From NCBI GenBank assembly GCA_020639075.1, contig JACKHI010000002.1:1-64000 (forward strand): a DNA stretch of 64,000 bases, read 5' to 3'. This stretch comes from Phycisphaerales bacterium. Lineage in GTDB: Bacteria; Planctomycetota; Phycisphaerae; UBA1845; UTPLA1. The notes beneath the pieces are model-generated. The model did no database searches, had not been told where the DNA came from, and saw nothing but the letters and a program-made list of their open reading frames with translations. The translations under genes were made by a program, and so were the position numbers. Below are positions 17,062-25,519 of this stretch, in pieces. Numbering within the stretch: position 1 is the stretch's first letter; each line of letters starts with the position of its first letter.

Positions 17062-18045
17062 TTATTTTCGGGCCGTCACGACGAACAGCGGCGGCGCCTC
17101 GACGCGGCCCGAAGTGGGGCCGGCCGTGTGCAGACGATGCCAATGCACGTCGCGAAATCCCGTTTCCGTCAGTAATTTGCAGAACTCTTCCGGCGAGAAT
17201 CCCCACCAGAGGTCCTTCATGCGTTCGTAAAACCCCTGATCCTCGTGCGCTTCCTGCTCGACGATCAGGACGCGACCGCCGCGACGCAGTGCGCGACGCA
17301 TTTCCGCCAGCGCCGGCTGCGGCTCCTTCACATGATGAAGTACGAGCAGGGCGACGGCGAGATCGATCGATCCTGTCGGAATCGGCAATTTGCCGAGCTC
17401 GCCGCGATGGAAATCGACATTTGTCGCGTTGCAGTCGGCGACGCGCTGCCGGCCGCATTCCAGCATGGATTCGGCCGGATCGACGGCGATGACCTTTGCA
17501 AAGTGGGCTGCCAGTATCGGCAGGAGGTATCCCGTGCCCGAGCCGATGTCGGCGACTTTCCAGTCGTGCGGCAAAAGCGGCAGGAACGCCTCCAGGGCGA
17601 ATTGTTCGCCGAACGCTTCGTTTCGAAGATCATCCCAACGCTTGCCGAGGCGATTGAAGAACCCCGTCGCATTCCCGCCGCGCGTGGCGAGCACGCGCCG
17701 AAGCCGTTCGTCCATACCGTCGGCGAGGGGCTGGGATCCGAGCCAGCGCACCATGAACCCGCGGACATCGTCGTCGGCGATTTCGTCGTCGTCCGGCGGC
17801 GTCATTGCGGAGTAGAGCGTCGAAGTGCCGTGTCGCCGATCGCGAATCAGCTCCGCCTCGCGCAGAACCCGGAGATGGCGCGAAATCGTGGACTGCGGCA
17901 ATCCGAGGATCTCAACCAACTCCGAAACGTTAAGTTCTTCGTGCGTCAAGACTTGGAGGATCCGCTGCCGCGTCGGCTCGGCCAGTGCGCGAAGGGCGTC
18001 GGAGCTGTCCGACAGGGGCGCGGAATGGAGGATTGCTTCATCCAT
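17062..18045 (-). CDS. ArsR-type regulator fused to a SAM methyltransferase domain (SahR-like)
   Basis: The 327-residue protein starts with a winged-helix ArsR domain (residues about 12-95) whose recognition region reads LVEILGLPQSTISRHLRVLR. A class I methyltransferase domain follows (about 140-325) with the SAM loop VADIGSGTGYLLPILA and AVALLVLHHV. No ArsR metal-binding cysteine motif (CVC) is present, so metal sensing is unlikely. ArsR-methyltransferase fusions next to ahcY are known in other bacteria as S-adenosylhomocysteine-responsive regulators (SahR group). The position here fits that role, with the second domain acting as the SAH/SAM sensor. Its promoter lies 8 bases before the start codon. 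Confidence 0.87.
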   Translation of the reverse strand: MDEAILHSAPLSDSSDALRALAEPTRQRILQVLTHEELNVSELVEILGLPQSTISRHLRVLREAELIRDRRHGTSTLYSAMTPPDDDEIADDDVRGFMVRWLGSQPLADGMDERLRRVLATRGGNATGFFNRLGKRWDDLRNEAFGEQFALEAFLPLLPHDWKVADIGSGTGYLLPILAAHFAKVIAVDPAESMLECGRQRVADCNATNVDFHRGELGKLPIPTGSIDLAVALLVLHHVKEPQPALAEMRRALRRGGRVLIVEQEAHEDQGFYERMKDLWWGFSPEEFCKLLTETGFRDVHWHRLHTAGPTSGRVEAPPLFVVTARK

Positions 18046-18053
18046 GTATGCGG

Positions 18054-18082
18054 ATAGTAGGATGTAGTCCGAGATTCGTCAA
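18054..18082 (-). promoter_or_regulatory. Predicted sigma-70 promoter of the ArsR-methyltransferase/ahcY operon
   Basis: On the minus strand, TTGACG (18082-18077) and TACTAT (18059-18054) have a 17-base spacer. The ATG at 18045 comes 8 bases after the -10, so the mRNA is predicted to be leaderless. A regulator bound here would block the promoter directly. Confidence 0.65.
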
Positions 18083-18541
18083 GGGAAAGCCGCTTTTCGC
18101 CCGAAATTCGCCCTTTCCAGGCCGCGCTGTCCTCAACGTGACGCCCCAAAAGCGACTCTCCCCATTGCTCGCCCCCGTGGCCCGGCATACCGGGCTGGGG
18201 GAGCGAATTCGCTGTCTGATGAAGTGACGTCACGAATGGCGAGGGTGCCCATCATCGACCAGTGCTGCTCTTCGTGACGCGATGATTGTTCCGAATAAGC
18301 GAACGGAGCTGGAATTGTGGGTGGCCCATCTCCGCAGGAGTTGGAGGCCCGATTTCGTTTGGGAGGAGCGCTAACCACCTTGGTTATAGACTTGATAGAT
18401 GTCGATGCTATTCAGCGTCAGCAGTCGTGTCGGGACCCCTAAATAGGCGATTGCGATTTGGTTTGCGGTTTGTGCGCAGTCGAAATCGTGACCCCATGTC
18501 CGTTGGACCTGGGCCACTCGCCAGCAATTCAGAAACATCGA
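18083..18541. other. Intergenic region upstream of the ahcY operon
   Basis: I find no protein-like frame, RNA gene or mobile element in this stretch. It separates the ahcY operon promoter from the 3' end of the radical SAM gene; both are on the minus strand. Confidence 0.4.
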
Positions 18542-19552
18542 TTACTGACGTGACCCCCGGCCGCCCACTGTCGCAAACCGATGACCGATGCACGAAATGC
18601 ACTTTGAACTCGCCGCCTTGTTGTAGCCCGGCAGTCGGTCGCTGCTGAGAAAGTGGTTGCAGACGCTGACCGTGGCGTCGGGGGCGACTTCGTGCACGCA
18701 GTCGGACAGGGCCTGGAACGCTTCCAGCATGAAACGCAGCGGCGGTTGCAGCTTGTCGATCGTCTTGTTGCGATGGGGCATGTGCCAGTGCGAGACCTGC
18801 GCCTCGTCCGTGAAGTAATGGCGCTCGAAGTCGGCGCGATGCTCGGGGAGCAACTCCATCATGTTCTCGACGGCCTCCTTCGAGAGACGCGCGAAGTCGA
18901 AATAGAAGTGCTTGACGCCGACATTCGCCAGCTGCGCGAACGTCTCCCGGAGATAGGTTCGATCGGTGACCGGCAACACGGGGCAGCAGCTCGCCGTCAC
19001 GAAGATCCCGTTCTCGATGCAGAACTCCGCAAGCCGGAGTCGATCCTCCATGGATGCTGCGTCGGGTTCGAGCTTACGGCGCAGTTCTTCGCTGGGCATC
19101 GTGGCGCTGACGATGACCTGGTTGATGTCCTTCGCATCAATAATTGCGTCGCGGATGTCTTGCGGCGGCACGCCGGCCTTGGTGACCAGAAAGTGGCGTG
19201 CCCGATGTTTCTCGAGGATGCGCAGGATCTTCAGCGTCAGACCGGTCTCCAGCAGGGCGGGTTGGAAGCAGTCCGTTTTTGCGGAGAAGTAGAAGTAATG
19301 ATCGCGGAGCATTGCGTGGTTTGTTGTCAGCCACTCGTCGAGGTACGCCGGGTAGTCGTCGTACACGATGACCTCGTCGAAGTACTCGCGCTCCAGCGCA
19401 TAGATGCCGCAATAGGCGCAGCGGAACTGGCAGCCGAAGACCGGGTTGAGTTCCAGCATGCCCCGCGGGCAGGTCGGGCTGTTGGCGTGATGGACGATTT
19501 CCGCGCCGTGATCGATGCCCGAACGATGCGTGATTCTCAGAGGCCGATGCAT
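18542..19552 (-). CDS. Radical SAM protein, SplB-like (COG1533 type)
   Basis: The 336-residue protein has the radical SAM cluster motif Cys-x3-Cys-x2-Cys in FGCQFRCAYCGIY (near residue 42). Segments shared by the SplB/COG1533 group follow, such as TDCFQPALLETGLTLKILRI, FLVTKAGVP, EELRRKLEPDAASMEDRL and ASCCPVLPV. A further Cys pair (KCISCIG) near the C-terminus may bind metal. The family contains spore photoproduct lyase and many uncharacterised members, and nothing here fixes the reaction. I chose ATG 19552 because AGGCGAG precedes it; an upstream in-frame ATG would add 34 residues of atypical sequence. Confidence 0.8.
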   Translation of the reverse strand: MHRPLRITHRSGIDHGAEIVHHANSPTCPRGMLELNPVFGCQFRCAYCGIYALEREYFDEVIVYDDYPAYLDEWLTTNHAMLRDHYFYFSAKTDCFQPALLETGLTLKILRILEKHRARHFLVTKAGVPPQDIRDAIIDAKDINQVIVSATMPSEELRRKLEPDAASMEDRLRLAEFCIENGIFVTASCCPVLPVTDRTYLRETFAQLANVGVKHFYFDFARLSKEAVENMMELLPEHRADFERHYFTDEAQVSHWHMPHRNKTIDKLQPPLRFMLEAFQALSDCVHEVAPDATVSVCNHFLSSDRLPGYNKAASSKCISCIGHRFATVGGRGSRQ

Positions 19553-19989
19553 GGACTCGCCTCGCTTGGTAGACTCGTGGCGGCGAACGAACGCGCAATC
19601 ATGGGCTGCGAACGCGCAATTATGGTAGTCCATTCCGCCGGCACGACCAAACATCTTCGCGCTTACGCGTACGTTCAGAGGCGCTGTCGCATAATCGTCC
19701 TAATTTGGTCGACATTCGGACCCCGCGCCGCGCAAGAGCGACAGTCGATACACGCGTCGCGGAATCTCCAATACCGGTTGCGGGAAATTCGACAGCCGCG
19801 GCCGTATTCGATTAATGCCCGAGTTCACACCCGCGATTCATGATCGCCAGGGCGGATTTGCTACGCGGAATGTGCGCCCAATCCAAAGGCGCGATGGCAT
19901 GGTACGTGCTTGTTCTTCTTGGGAGCGCACCTGCGCAAGAGGCGTGTCCGCGCATGCGTCGCCCGAGTCCATTGGAGGTGATCGCCCGT
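19553..19989. other. Intergenic region between divergent radical SAM and nfnA genes
   Basis: There is no convincing gene and no clear promoter pair. The plus strand stays open into nfnA, but that extension lacks domain character and a ribosome-binding site. Confidence 0.35.
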
Positions 19990-20856
19990 ATGTTCCGTAT
20001 CCTCGACGCCCGCCGGCTGGCTTCCGACGTCAAGTGGTTTCGAATCAAGGCACCGCTCGCGGCCCGCAACCGCCAGCCGGGGCAGTTCGTCATCCTCCGC
20101 CTGGAAGAGGGCGGCGAACGCATCCCGCTGACCATGGCCGCGGCCGATCGTGAGAGCGGCACCATCGAGCTGATCGTCAAGGCCATCGGCGCGACGACGA
20201 AGCATCTTTGCGAACTCGAAGCGGGAGACGACATCGCCGACATCATGGGCCCCCTCGGCAAACCGACAGAAATCCACGCGTGCGAACACGCCGTCCTCGT
20301 CGGCGGCGGCGTGGGCACGGCCGTCATCTATCCGCTCGCGCCGGCGCTGCGCGAGGCGGGTTGCTTCGTCACGGCCATCACGGGCGGTCGCACGCACGAC
20401 CTCGTTGTGCTCGAAGCCGAACTGCGAAGCGTCTGCGACGACGTGTGCGTGACGACAGACGACGGCTCGTACGGATTCAAGGGCAATGTCGCCGACAGGC
20501 TGGAAGAACTTCTGAGCAACGCAACAAAGCCTGTCGGCGTCGTCTATGCCGCGGGGCCCGTCCCCATGATGCGCGCGGTTTGTGATCGCACGCGGCCCCA
20601 CAAAATCAGGACGATCGTCTCGCTCAATCCGATTATGGTGGATGGCACCGGCATGTGCGGCGGCTGCCGAATCACGGTCGGCGGTCAGCAGGTGTTCGCC
20701 TGCGTCGACGGCCCCGAGTTCGACGGTCACGAAGTGGACTTCGACGAACTGGCGGACCGACTGACGGCCTATCGTACCCAGGAGCGCACGGCGCTCGAGC
20801 GATTCGAGCGCGAGCACGGACACGCGTGCGCATCCACGCGACTGACGACAGCATAA
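19990..20856 (+). CDS. nfnA: Ferredoxin-NADP+ reductase / NfnA-type flavoprotein subunit
   Basis: The 288-residue protein has a ferredoxin-reductase-like FAD domain (PGQFVILRLEEGGERIPLTMA, in part, residues about 30-55), then an NAD(P)-binding domain starting VLVGGGVGTAVIYPLA. A C-terminal [2Fe-2S] site follows, with DGTGMCGGCRI and a later Cys in FACVDGPEF. The layout matches the small subunit of NADH-dependent ferredoxin:NADP oxidoreductase (also called SudB) and dihydroorotate dehydrogenase electron-transfer subunits. GGAGGTGAT precedes the ATG. The GltA-like partner starts 54 bases downstream, which favours the Nfn assignment over a pyrimidine role. Confidence 0.87.
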   Translation: MFRILDARRLASDVKWFRIKAPLAARNRQPGQFVILRLEEGGERIPLTMAAADRESGTIELIVKAIGATTKHLCELEAGDDIADIMGPLGKPTEIHACEHAVLVGGGVGTAVIYPLAPALREAGCFVTAITGGRTHDLVVLEAELRSVCDDVCVTTDDGSYGFKGNVADRLEELLSNATKPVGVVYAAGPVPMMRAVCDRTRPHKIRTIVSLNPIMVDGTGMCGGCRITVGGQQVFACVDGPEFDGHEVDFDELADRLTAYRTQERTALERFEREHGHACASTRLTTA

Positions 20857-20909
20857 ATACCCGGAATTGCAGGAAGGCACGCAAGAGAAGCATCGAGGAA
20901 GACGAAACG

Positions 20910-22343
20910 ATGGCGATGAGCCCCAAGGACCGGATCAAGATTCAGCGGCAATCCATGCCCGAGCGTGACGCCGACGTACGCAACGCCGATTTCAAGGAAG
21001 TCAACATCGGCTTCTCGCTCGATCTGGCGCAGACGGAATCCGTGCGCTGCCTGCAATGCAAGGACGCCAAGTGCACCTGCGGTTGCCCCGTCGGCATTCC
21101 CATTCCCGAGTTCCTCGAACGCATCGCCGACAATGATCTGAAAGGCGCCGCCGAGATTCTCCTCGGCGCCAACGCGCTGCCGGGCATCACCGGCCGCGTC
21201 TGCCCGCAGGAAGAGCAGTGCGAGCAGTTCTGCGTCCGCGCCAAGTCGAAAAACGGCGAACCCGTCGCCATCGGCCATCTCGAACGCTTCGTGGCGGACT
21301 GGGCGCGCGAGAACATGGACATCCGCCAGATCTGCGCGCCCGCGACGGGTCGCAAAGTCGCCGTCGTCGGCTCGGGCCCCGCGGGTCTCACCTGCGCCGG
21401 CGAACTCGCCAAGTGCGGTCACGACGTCACGATTTTCGAAGCGCTGCATACCGTGGGCGGCGTGCTCACCTACGGCATTCCCGAATTCCGCCTGCCGAAC
21501 AAGATCATCGAAGCGGAGGTCGACCGCCTGCGGCAGATGGGCGTGAAGATCGTGTGCAACGTCGTGGTCGGCCGCACATTCACGGTCGACGAACTGCTGA
21601 CCGACGAAGGCTTCGACGCGATGTTCATTGCCAACGGCGCGGGCCTGCCGGTCTTCATGAACATCCCCGGCGAGAATCTCAAAGGCGTGTATTCCGCGAA
21701 CGAATACCTGACGCGCACCAACCTGATGCGCGCCTACGAATTCCCCGAGGCGGAGACGCCGATCATCAAGGGCGATCGCATCGCGGTCATCGGCGGCGGC
21801 AACGTCGCGATGGACTCGGTCCGCACCGCCAAGCGCCTCGGCGCCAAGGTCGCGACGCTTGTCTACCGACGCAGTCGGGAAGAGATGCCGGCCCGCAAAG
21901 AGGAAGTGCATCACGCCGAGCAGGAGGGCATCGAATTCCAGATGCTCACGGCGCCGCTGCGGATTCTCGGCGACGAGAATCGCTGGGTCCGCGGACTGGA
22001 GTGCCAGCGCATGGAACTCGGCGAACCCGACGACAGCGGTCGCCGCCGACCCGTTCCGATCGAGGGTTCGAAGTTCGTGATCGACTGCGATGTCGTGATC
22101 GAAGCCATCGGCACGCGCGCCAACCCGCTACTGACTGCGACAACGCCGGACCTCAAGCTCAACAAGTGGGGATACATCCTGGTCGACGAGACAGGCGCGA
22201 CCAGCAAGCCGGGCGTCTACGCCGGCGGCGACATTACCCGCGGCAGCGCAACGGTGATCCTAGCCATGGGCGACGGCAAGCGCGCGGCTGCGTCGATTCA
22301 TGCGTTCTTGACCGCGAATGCCGAATGCGCTGTCGCGCGGTAG
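20910..22343 (+). CDS. gltA: NfnB / NADPH-dependent glutamate synthase small-chain-like flavoprotein
   Basis: The 477-residue protein has N-terminal cysteine clusters for two [4Fe-4S] centres (CLQCKDAKCTCGCPVGIP and CPQEEQCEQFC). It then has an FAD-binding site (VAVVGSGPAGLTCAGELA), the NAD(P) site (IAVIGGGNVAMDSVRTAKR) and the closing VYAGGDITRGSATVILAMGDG. This is the GltD/SudA/NfnB fold. With nfnA immediately upstream it probably forms the heterodimer that exchanges electrons between NADH, NADPH and ferredoxin, possibly by flavin-based bifurcation. No glutamate synthase large subunit is present here. GAGGAAG precedes the ATG. Confidence 0.9.
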   Translation: MAMSPKDRIKIQRQSMPERDADVRNADFKEVNIGFSLDLAQTESVRCLQCKDAKCTCGCPVGIPIPEFLERIADNDLKGAAEILLGANALPGITGRVCPQEEQCEQFCVRAKSKNGEPVAIGHLERFVADWARENMDIRQICAPATGRKVAVVGSGPAGLTCAGELAKCGHDVTIFEALHTVGGVLTYGIPEFRLPNKIIEAEVDRLRQMGVKIVCNVVVGRTFTVDELLTDEGFDAMFIANGAGLPVFMNIPGENLKGVYSANEYLTRTNLMRAYEFPEAETPIIKGDRIAVIGGGNVAMDSVRTAKRLGAKVATLVYRRSREEMPARKEEVHHAEQEGIEFQMLTAPLRILGDENRWVRGLECQRMELGEPDDSGRRRPVPIEGSKFVIDCDVVIEAIGTRANPLLTATTPDLKLNKWGYILVDETGATSKPGVYAGGDITRGSATVILAMGDGKRAAASIHAFLTANAECAVAR

Positions 22344-22365
22344 GTGTGCGTGCGGGGTCCATACT

Positions 22366-22632
22366 GTCCCTACGGGACGAAATCGAGTATTGAGGCCGCG
22401 TAACCCAGCGATGCATCGCCGGGCTATTCGCACATCGTCCCGATGGGACGAATTGACAATCGCCCGACCGTTCAAGGTTGGGCGATTCTCTGAGCGTCCC
22501 GATCGGGACGCGGTACGAGTGCTATCGCAGAGGCCAACAGAGTTTCACGGTACTTCTTGATAAAAAAAACGCCCACAGCGACACGTTGTGCCGCTATGGA
22601 CGGTGATAGCGTGCTTGATCCCGATCGGGACC
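22366..22632. repeat. Cluster of GTCCC..GGGAC palindromes
   Basis: Four related short palindromes occur in 270 bases: GTCCCTACGGGAC (22366), CGTCCCGATGGGACG (22436), the perfect 18-base GCGTCCCGATCGGGACGC (22494), and GATCCCGATCGGGACC (22617). A different imperfect palindrome centred on CGATGCATCG lies at about 22402-22425, between the first two. The block looks like stacked REP elements between nfnB and the S74 protein gene. Confidence 0.65.
22562..22598 (-). terminator. Rho-independent terminator of the S74 surface-protein gene
   Basis: Read on the minus strand, CATAGCGGCAC pairs with GTGTCGCTGTG (two wobbles, 3-base loop) and is followed by GGCG and eight T residues. It lies 66 bases past the stop codon. 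Confidence 0.8.
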
Positions 22633-22663
22633 ATGTCGGATTACAGGTAGGGGGCCGCCGGCG

Positions 22664-24388
22664 CTAGCGTGCTCCGGCGTTTTGCATGGCCGCTTCGATG
22701 CGTTCCAACCTGGCCTTCAACTCCGCGTTCTCGCGCTCGAGCGACTTGAGTCGTTCGTTCAGCGCAGCGCTGTCCGATTCCGCATCGCAGACAACCTGGC
22801 GAAGTCCCTGGATCGCGGCGAGCGCGACGCCGTCGGCGTCGATCGTCGTGATTTTCAGATCGCTCTCGCCCACGCCAAACGCGGCGTAGAAGTCCTGAGC
22901 CATGGGACCGATGTGTCGGATGGCGTCGGCCTGCGCCTTGTAATTCCATGTGCCGATCGGCATGTTGCAAACGCGATCGAGAACGTCGACCGGATCGACG
23001 GAACTGACGTTTTCCTTCTGGTTTCGATCGGAGACGCTCGACCACGAGCCGCCGCCCGCCGACAGCGTCACGCCTGCGGACTGTGCAGAGTTGCTGAGGA
23101 AGCGCGCGCCGCCGGCGCAGCGTACCGTGAATTCATCGGCGACTGACGACGTGACGTCGGAATTGCTGGAATCGCCAAACACAAATGCGCCGTCATGATT
23201 CGCCTTGGCGCGTCGACCGGACGCAAAGCTGTAGTCGCCAGCCGACACGCACGTACGTCCACCTGGCAATGCCGAGTAGTCGCCGCTGGCAGTGTTGCTA
23301 TCGCCTGAGCCGATGAATGCGGTGTAGCCCGTAGCACTATTGCCGTTACCGCAGACGACCGCCGCATATGCCGTTGTCGCGTCGTTGCCGTTGCCGCCGC
23401 CGATGTATGTGTTGGAGGCCGACGCCGTGTTGTCCGCACCGCCGCAGATGACGGAATAGCCGGCGCTGCAGTCGTTGCGGCGACCGCCGCCGATAAAGCT
23501 GTAGTTGCCGTCGACTTCGTTCGCATAGGAGGTCATATCGAAGTCGTCATAGTAGCCGCCGCCGACAATCACGGACCCGTAACGGCCGTTGGCCACGGCG
23601 TTTCCGTCGTAGCCGCCGACGATATTCGGTGTGCTACTGCCGTTCGACTCAATGCGCAGGGCGTTCGTATTGTTCACGATGAACAACAGGTCCGTGTTGC
23701 TCGTCGTGCCGATGAGATCACTGACGAGGGCCCCGTATGACGCCGTGCCCGTGACTGTCAGAGCGGCGTACGAGAGCGTTCCGGATACGCTCAACACGCC
23801 GCCCACAGTCAGATCGGCGCCGACATCGACGGCGCCGGTAAACGTCGCGTTGCCCGCGTTATCCATCACCAGTGCACTGGCGGGCGACCCATCGGCAGCC
23901 GCAAGCGTGTTGTGCGTATGATCGCTTCGCGAGGCTGTTGCGGCCGATCCGTCGCCGGCGAAATTCACTGAAAGCGTGACGGCGCCGCTGGTGCCGCCGC
24001 CGGACAGGCCGGTACCGGGTGCGACGGACGTGATGTCGCCGAATGACGTGGGCGCGGCCGTCGTCTGCGTCGTGCCGTCGGGGAATCGAATGCCGCCCGA
24101 AGTCGAGTGAATCGTCCCGGCGACAGTCAGCATCGAGTCCGGCGCGTCCGTGCCGATGCCGACGTCGCCGTCGGTGTAGATCGCGTTCGCCCCGATGATC
24201 GTGAACGCGGAAAAGTCGACATTCTCGCCCGTGTTCGAGTTCTCGTTGGAGTTATCGGTCAGTGTTGTATTGTCGTTCGTGTTCGTCTCGCCCCCGGATG
24301 TGGGGATCATTGATTCGAGGCACGACGTGCCCGTCGACTGTGCAAACATGACGGAAAACGATGCGAGGACGGCAAAGCTCGGTTTCAT
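22664..24388 (-). CDS. Exported surface protein with C-terminal S74 intramolecular chaperone domain
   Basis: The 574-residue protein starts with a signal sequence (MKPSFAVLASFSVMFAQ) and a Cys soon after. An Asn/Thr/Ser-rich linker and a long Gly/Ala/Ser/Thr-rich repetitive region follow; it resembles tail-fibre or trimeric head repeats (YSFIGGG, YAAVVCGNGNSATG). The C-terminal part (about residues 450-574) is a Peptidase_S74 endosialidase-type chaperone: SDRNQKENV has the Ser and the Lys five residues later that form the self-cleavage dyad. A terminal coiled coil is present (LNERLKSLERENAELKARL). Such domains drive trimer folding and then cut themselves off. GGAG precedes ATG 24388. Confidence 0.85.
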   Translation of the reverse strand: MKPSFAVLASFSVMFAQSTGTSCLESMIPTSGGETNTNDNTTLTDNSNENSNTGENVDFSAFTIIGANAIYTDGDVGIGTDAPDSMLTVAGTIHSTSGGIRFPDGTTQTTAAPTSFGDITSVAPGTGLSGGGTSGAVTLSVNFAGDGSAATASRSDHTHNTLAAADGSPASALVMDNAGNATFTGAVDVGADLTVGGVLSVSGTLSYAALTVTGTASYGALVSDLIGTTSNTDLLFIVNNTNALRIESNGSSTPNIVGGYDGNAVANGRYGSVIVGGGYYDDFDMTSYANEVDGNYSFIGGGRRNDCSAGYSVICGGADNTASASNTYIGGGNGNDATTAYAAVVCGNGNSATGYTAFIGSGDSNTASGDYSALPGGRTCVSAGDYSFASGRRAKANHDGAFVFGDSSNSDVTSSVADEFTVRCAGGARFLSNSAQSAGVTLSAGGGSWSSVSDRNQKENVSSVDPVDVLDRVCNMPIGTWNYKAQADAIRHIGPMAQDFYAAFGVGESDLKITTIDADGVALAAIQGLRQVVCDAESDSAALNERLKSLERENAELKARLERIEAAMQNAGAR

Positions 24389-24767
24389 GATCAACGACTC
24401 CAATTCAATTGCGATTGTGTGCACGGGCGATTGCGCCCGTGGCCGACGAAGACGAACGCTACTCAGGCTCGCCTGATATCGAGCGTATTGGGGAATTGGC
24501 TTAGTCTTGGTTTGGGAATGAGAGCGTCTTGGGGGCAACGATCGAGTTACGTCTAACAAACGGCCCATAACGTCGGGTCGATTCCGGGCAGTGGAAGATG
24601 CGGGGGGAGCCCGTGAGTGTGTCTGCGTCGTTCGCGATTCGCCGAATGGGCGCTAAGGGGTCGTTCTCGAACCGGCGATTCCGCCGGCGTCGCAGCCCGA
24701 TTGGAGTTTGATACATCGGCTAACTGACGATTTCCTCGGCGAATTCCGCATAGGCGAGCCATGCACT
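24389..24767. other. Intergenic region between divergent S74-protein and deaminase genes
   Basis: It holds a perfect 8-base hairpin with a 4-base loop (CACGGGCG-ATTG-CGCCCGTG, 24422-24441) in the leader of the S74 gene. A short inverted repeat, TCAGGC-TC-GCCTGA, lies at 24463-24476. These may be regulatory. No gene is seen. Confidence 0.4.
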
Positions 24768-25370
24768 ATGATCCAGCCCATGACCACGACGCGCGTAGAC
24801 ATTCAATTGCCTGACTGGCTTCGAAGGGAATTGCCCGAACTCGCAAGCAGGAGTTATCCGTCCGACGATGCCCGCATGGAGGTCGCGCTGCGTGCCGCGA
24901 GCGAAAACATCAGGCACGAGACCGGCGGTCCGTTTGGCGCCGCAATTTTCAACAAGCAGGACGGCTCACTGGTTTCCGTCGGTGTGAACCTCGTGACCAG
25001 CAGCGGACTATCGATGACCCACGCTGAGGTTGTTGCCATTGCTATGGCACAGGCGGAACTCAAGACTTTCGACCTGGGCAAAGGTGAGCTGGCCCATCTG
25101 CAGCTGGCGACGTCGGCCGAGCCGTGTTCGATGTGCATCGGTGCGATTCATTGGTCGGGGTTGAAATCGATCATTGCGTCGGCTCGCGATGAGGACGTCC
25201 GCGCGATCGGATTCGACGAAGGGCATAAGCCGGCCGATTGGATCGCGCATTTCGCGTCGCACGGCATCGAATTCACGCCTGACGTATTGCGTCAGCGCGG
25301 CATCGAAGTGCTGCAGATGTACGCCCGTCGCGGCGGCCATATCTACAACGCCGGCGGATCAGGAGCGTGA
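24768..25370 (+). CDS. Nucleoside/nucleobase deaminase (CMP/dCMP-type zinc deaminase)
   Basis: The 200-residue product has the zinc deaminase signature: HAEVVAIAMAQ (zinc His and catalytic Glu) near residue 86 and EPCSMCIGAIHWSG (two zinc Cys) near residue 125. GGPFGAAIFNKQDG provides the substrate-binding strand. The phrase PCSMCIGAIHWSG and the C-terminal GIEVLQMYA are typical of guanine deaminase-like (GuaD) enzymes rather than tRNA adenosine deaminase TadA, but the substrate is not settled. AGGCGAG lies nine bases before ATG 24768; an alternative ATG is at 24780. It appears monocistronic. Confidence 0.83.
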   Translation: MIQPMTTTRVDIQLPDWLRRELPELASRSYPSDDARMEVALRAASENIRHETGGPFGAAIFNKQDGSLVSVGVNLVTSSGLSMTHAEVVAIAMAQAELKTFDLGKGELAHLQLATSAEPCSMCIGAIHWSGLKSIIASARDEDVRAIGFDEGHKPADWIAHFASHGIEFTPDVLRQRGIEVLQMYARRGGHIYNAGGSGA

Positions 25371-25380
25371 GAAGCAAGAG

Positions 25381-25491
25381 GTAGGGCGGGTTTCACCCGC
25401 CGCAGGCAATTGGGCGAAATGGGCCGAGTGGGAACGGTTTCGCCGCCCATACCAGATGGCGCAAGAAAAAGGCGGGTGGAACCCGCCCTAC
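25381..25491. repeat. REP-like pair of inverted hairpins
   Basis: Arms of 21 bases at 25381-25401 and 25471-25491 are inverted copies with one mismatch. Each begins or ends with GTAGGGCGGGT and is internally palindromic (GGCGGGT..ACCCGCC). They fill the gap between the convergent deaminase and fabI genes. Confidence 0.75.
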
Positions 25492-25519
25492 GGTGCGATG
25501 CCAGTGATTTGGCAGCCGA

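Noticed and set aside
15485..18045. SAH riboswitch before ahcY
   Set aside because: The 77-base gap before ahcY and the near-absent leader of the operon leave no room for one, and no matching helices are seen.
17245..18057. Long plus-strand frame opposite the ArsR-methyltransferase gene
   Set aside because: It mirrors the codon periodicity of the real minus-strand gene and has no protein-like motifs.
22664..24388. Interpretation of the S74 protein as a prophage tail fibre
   Set aside because: It has a signal sequence and no neighbouring phage structural, lysis or integrase genes.
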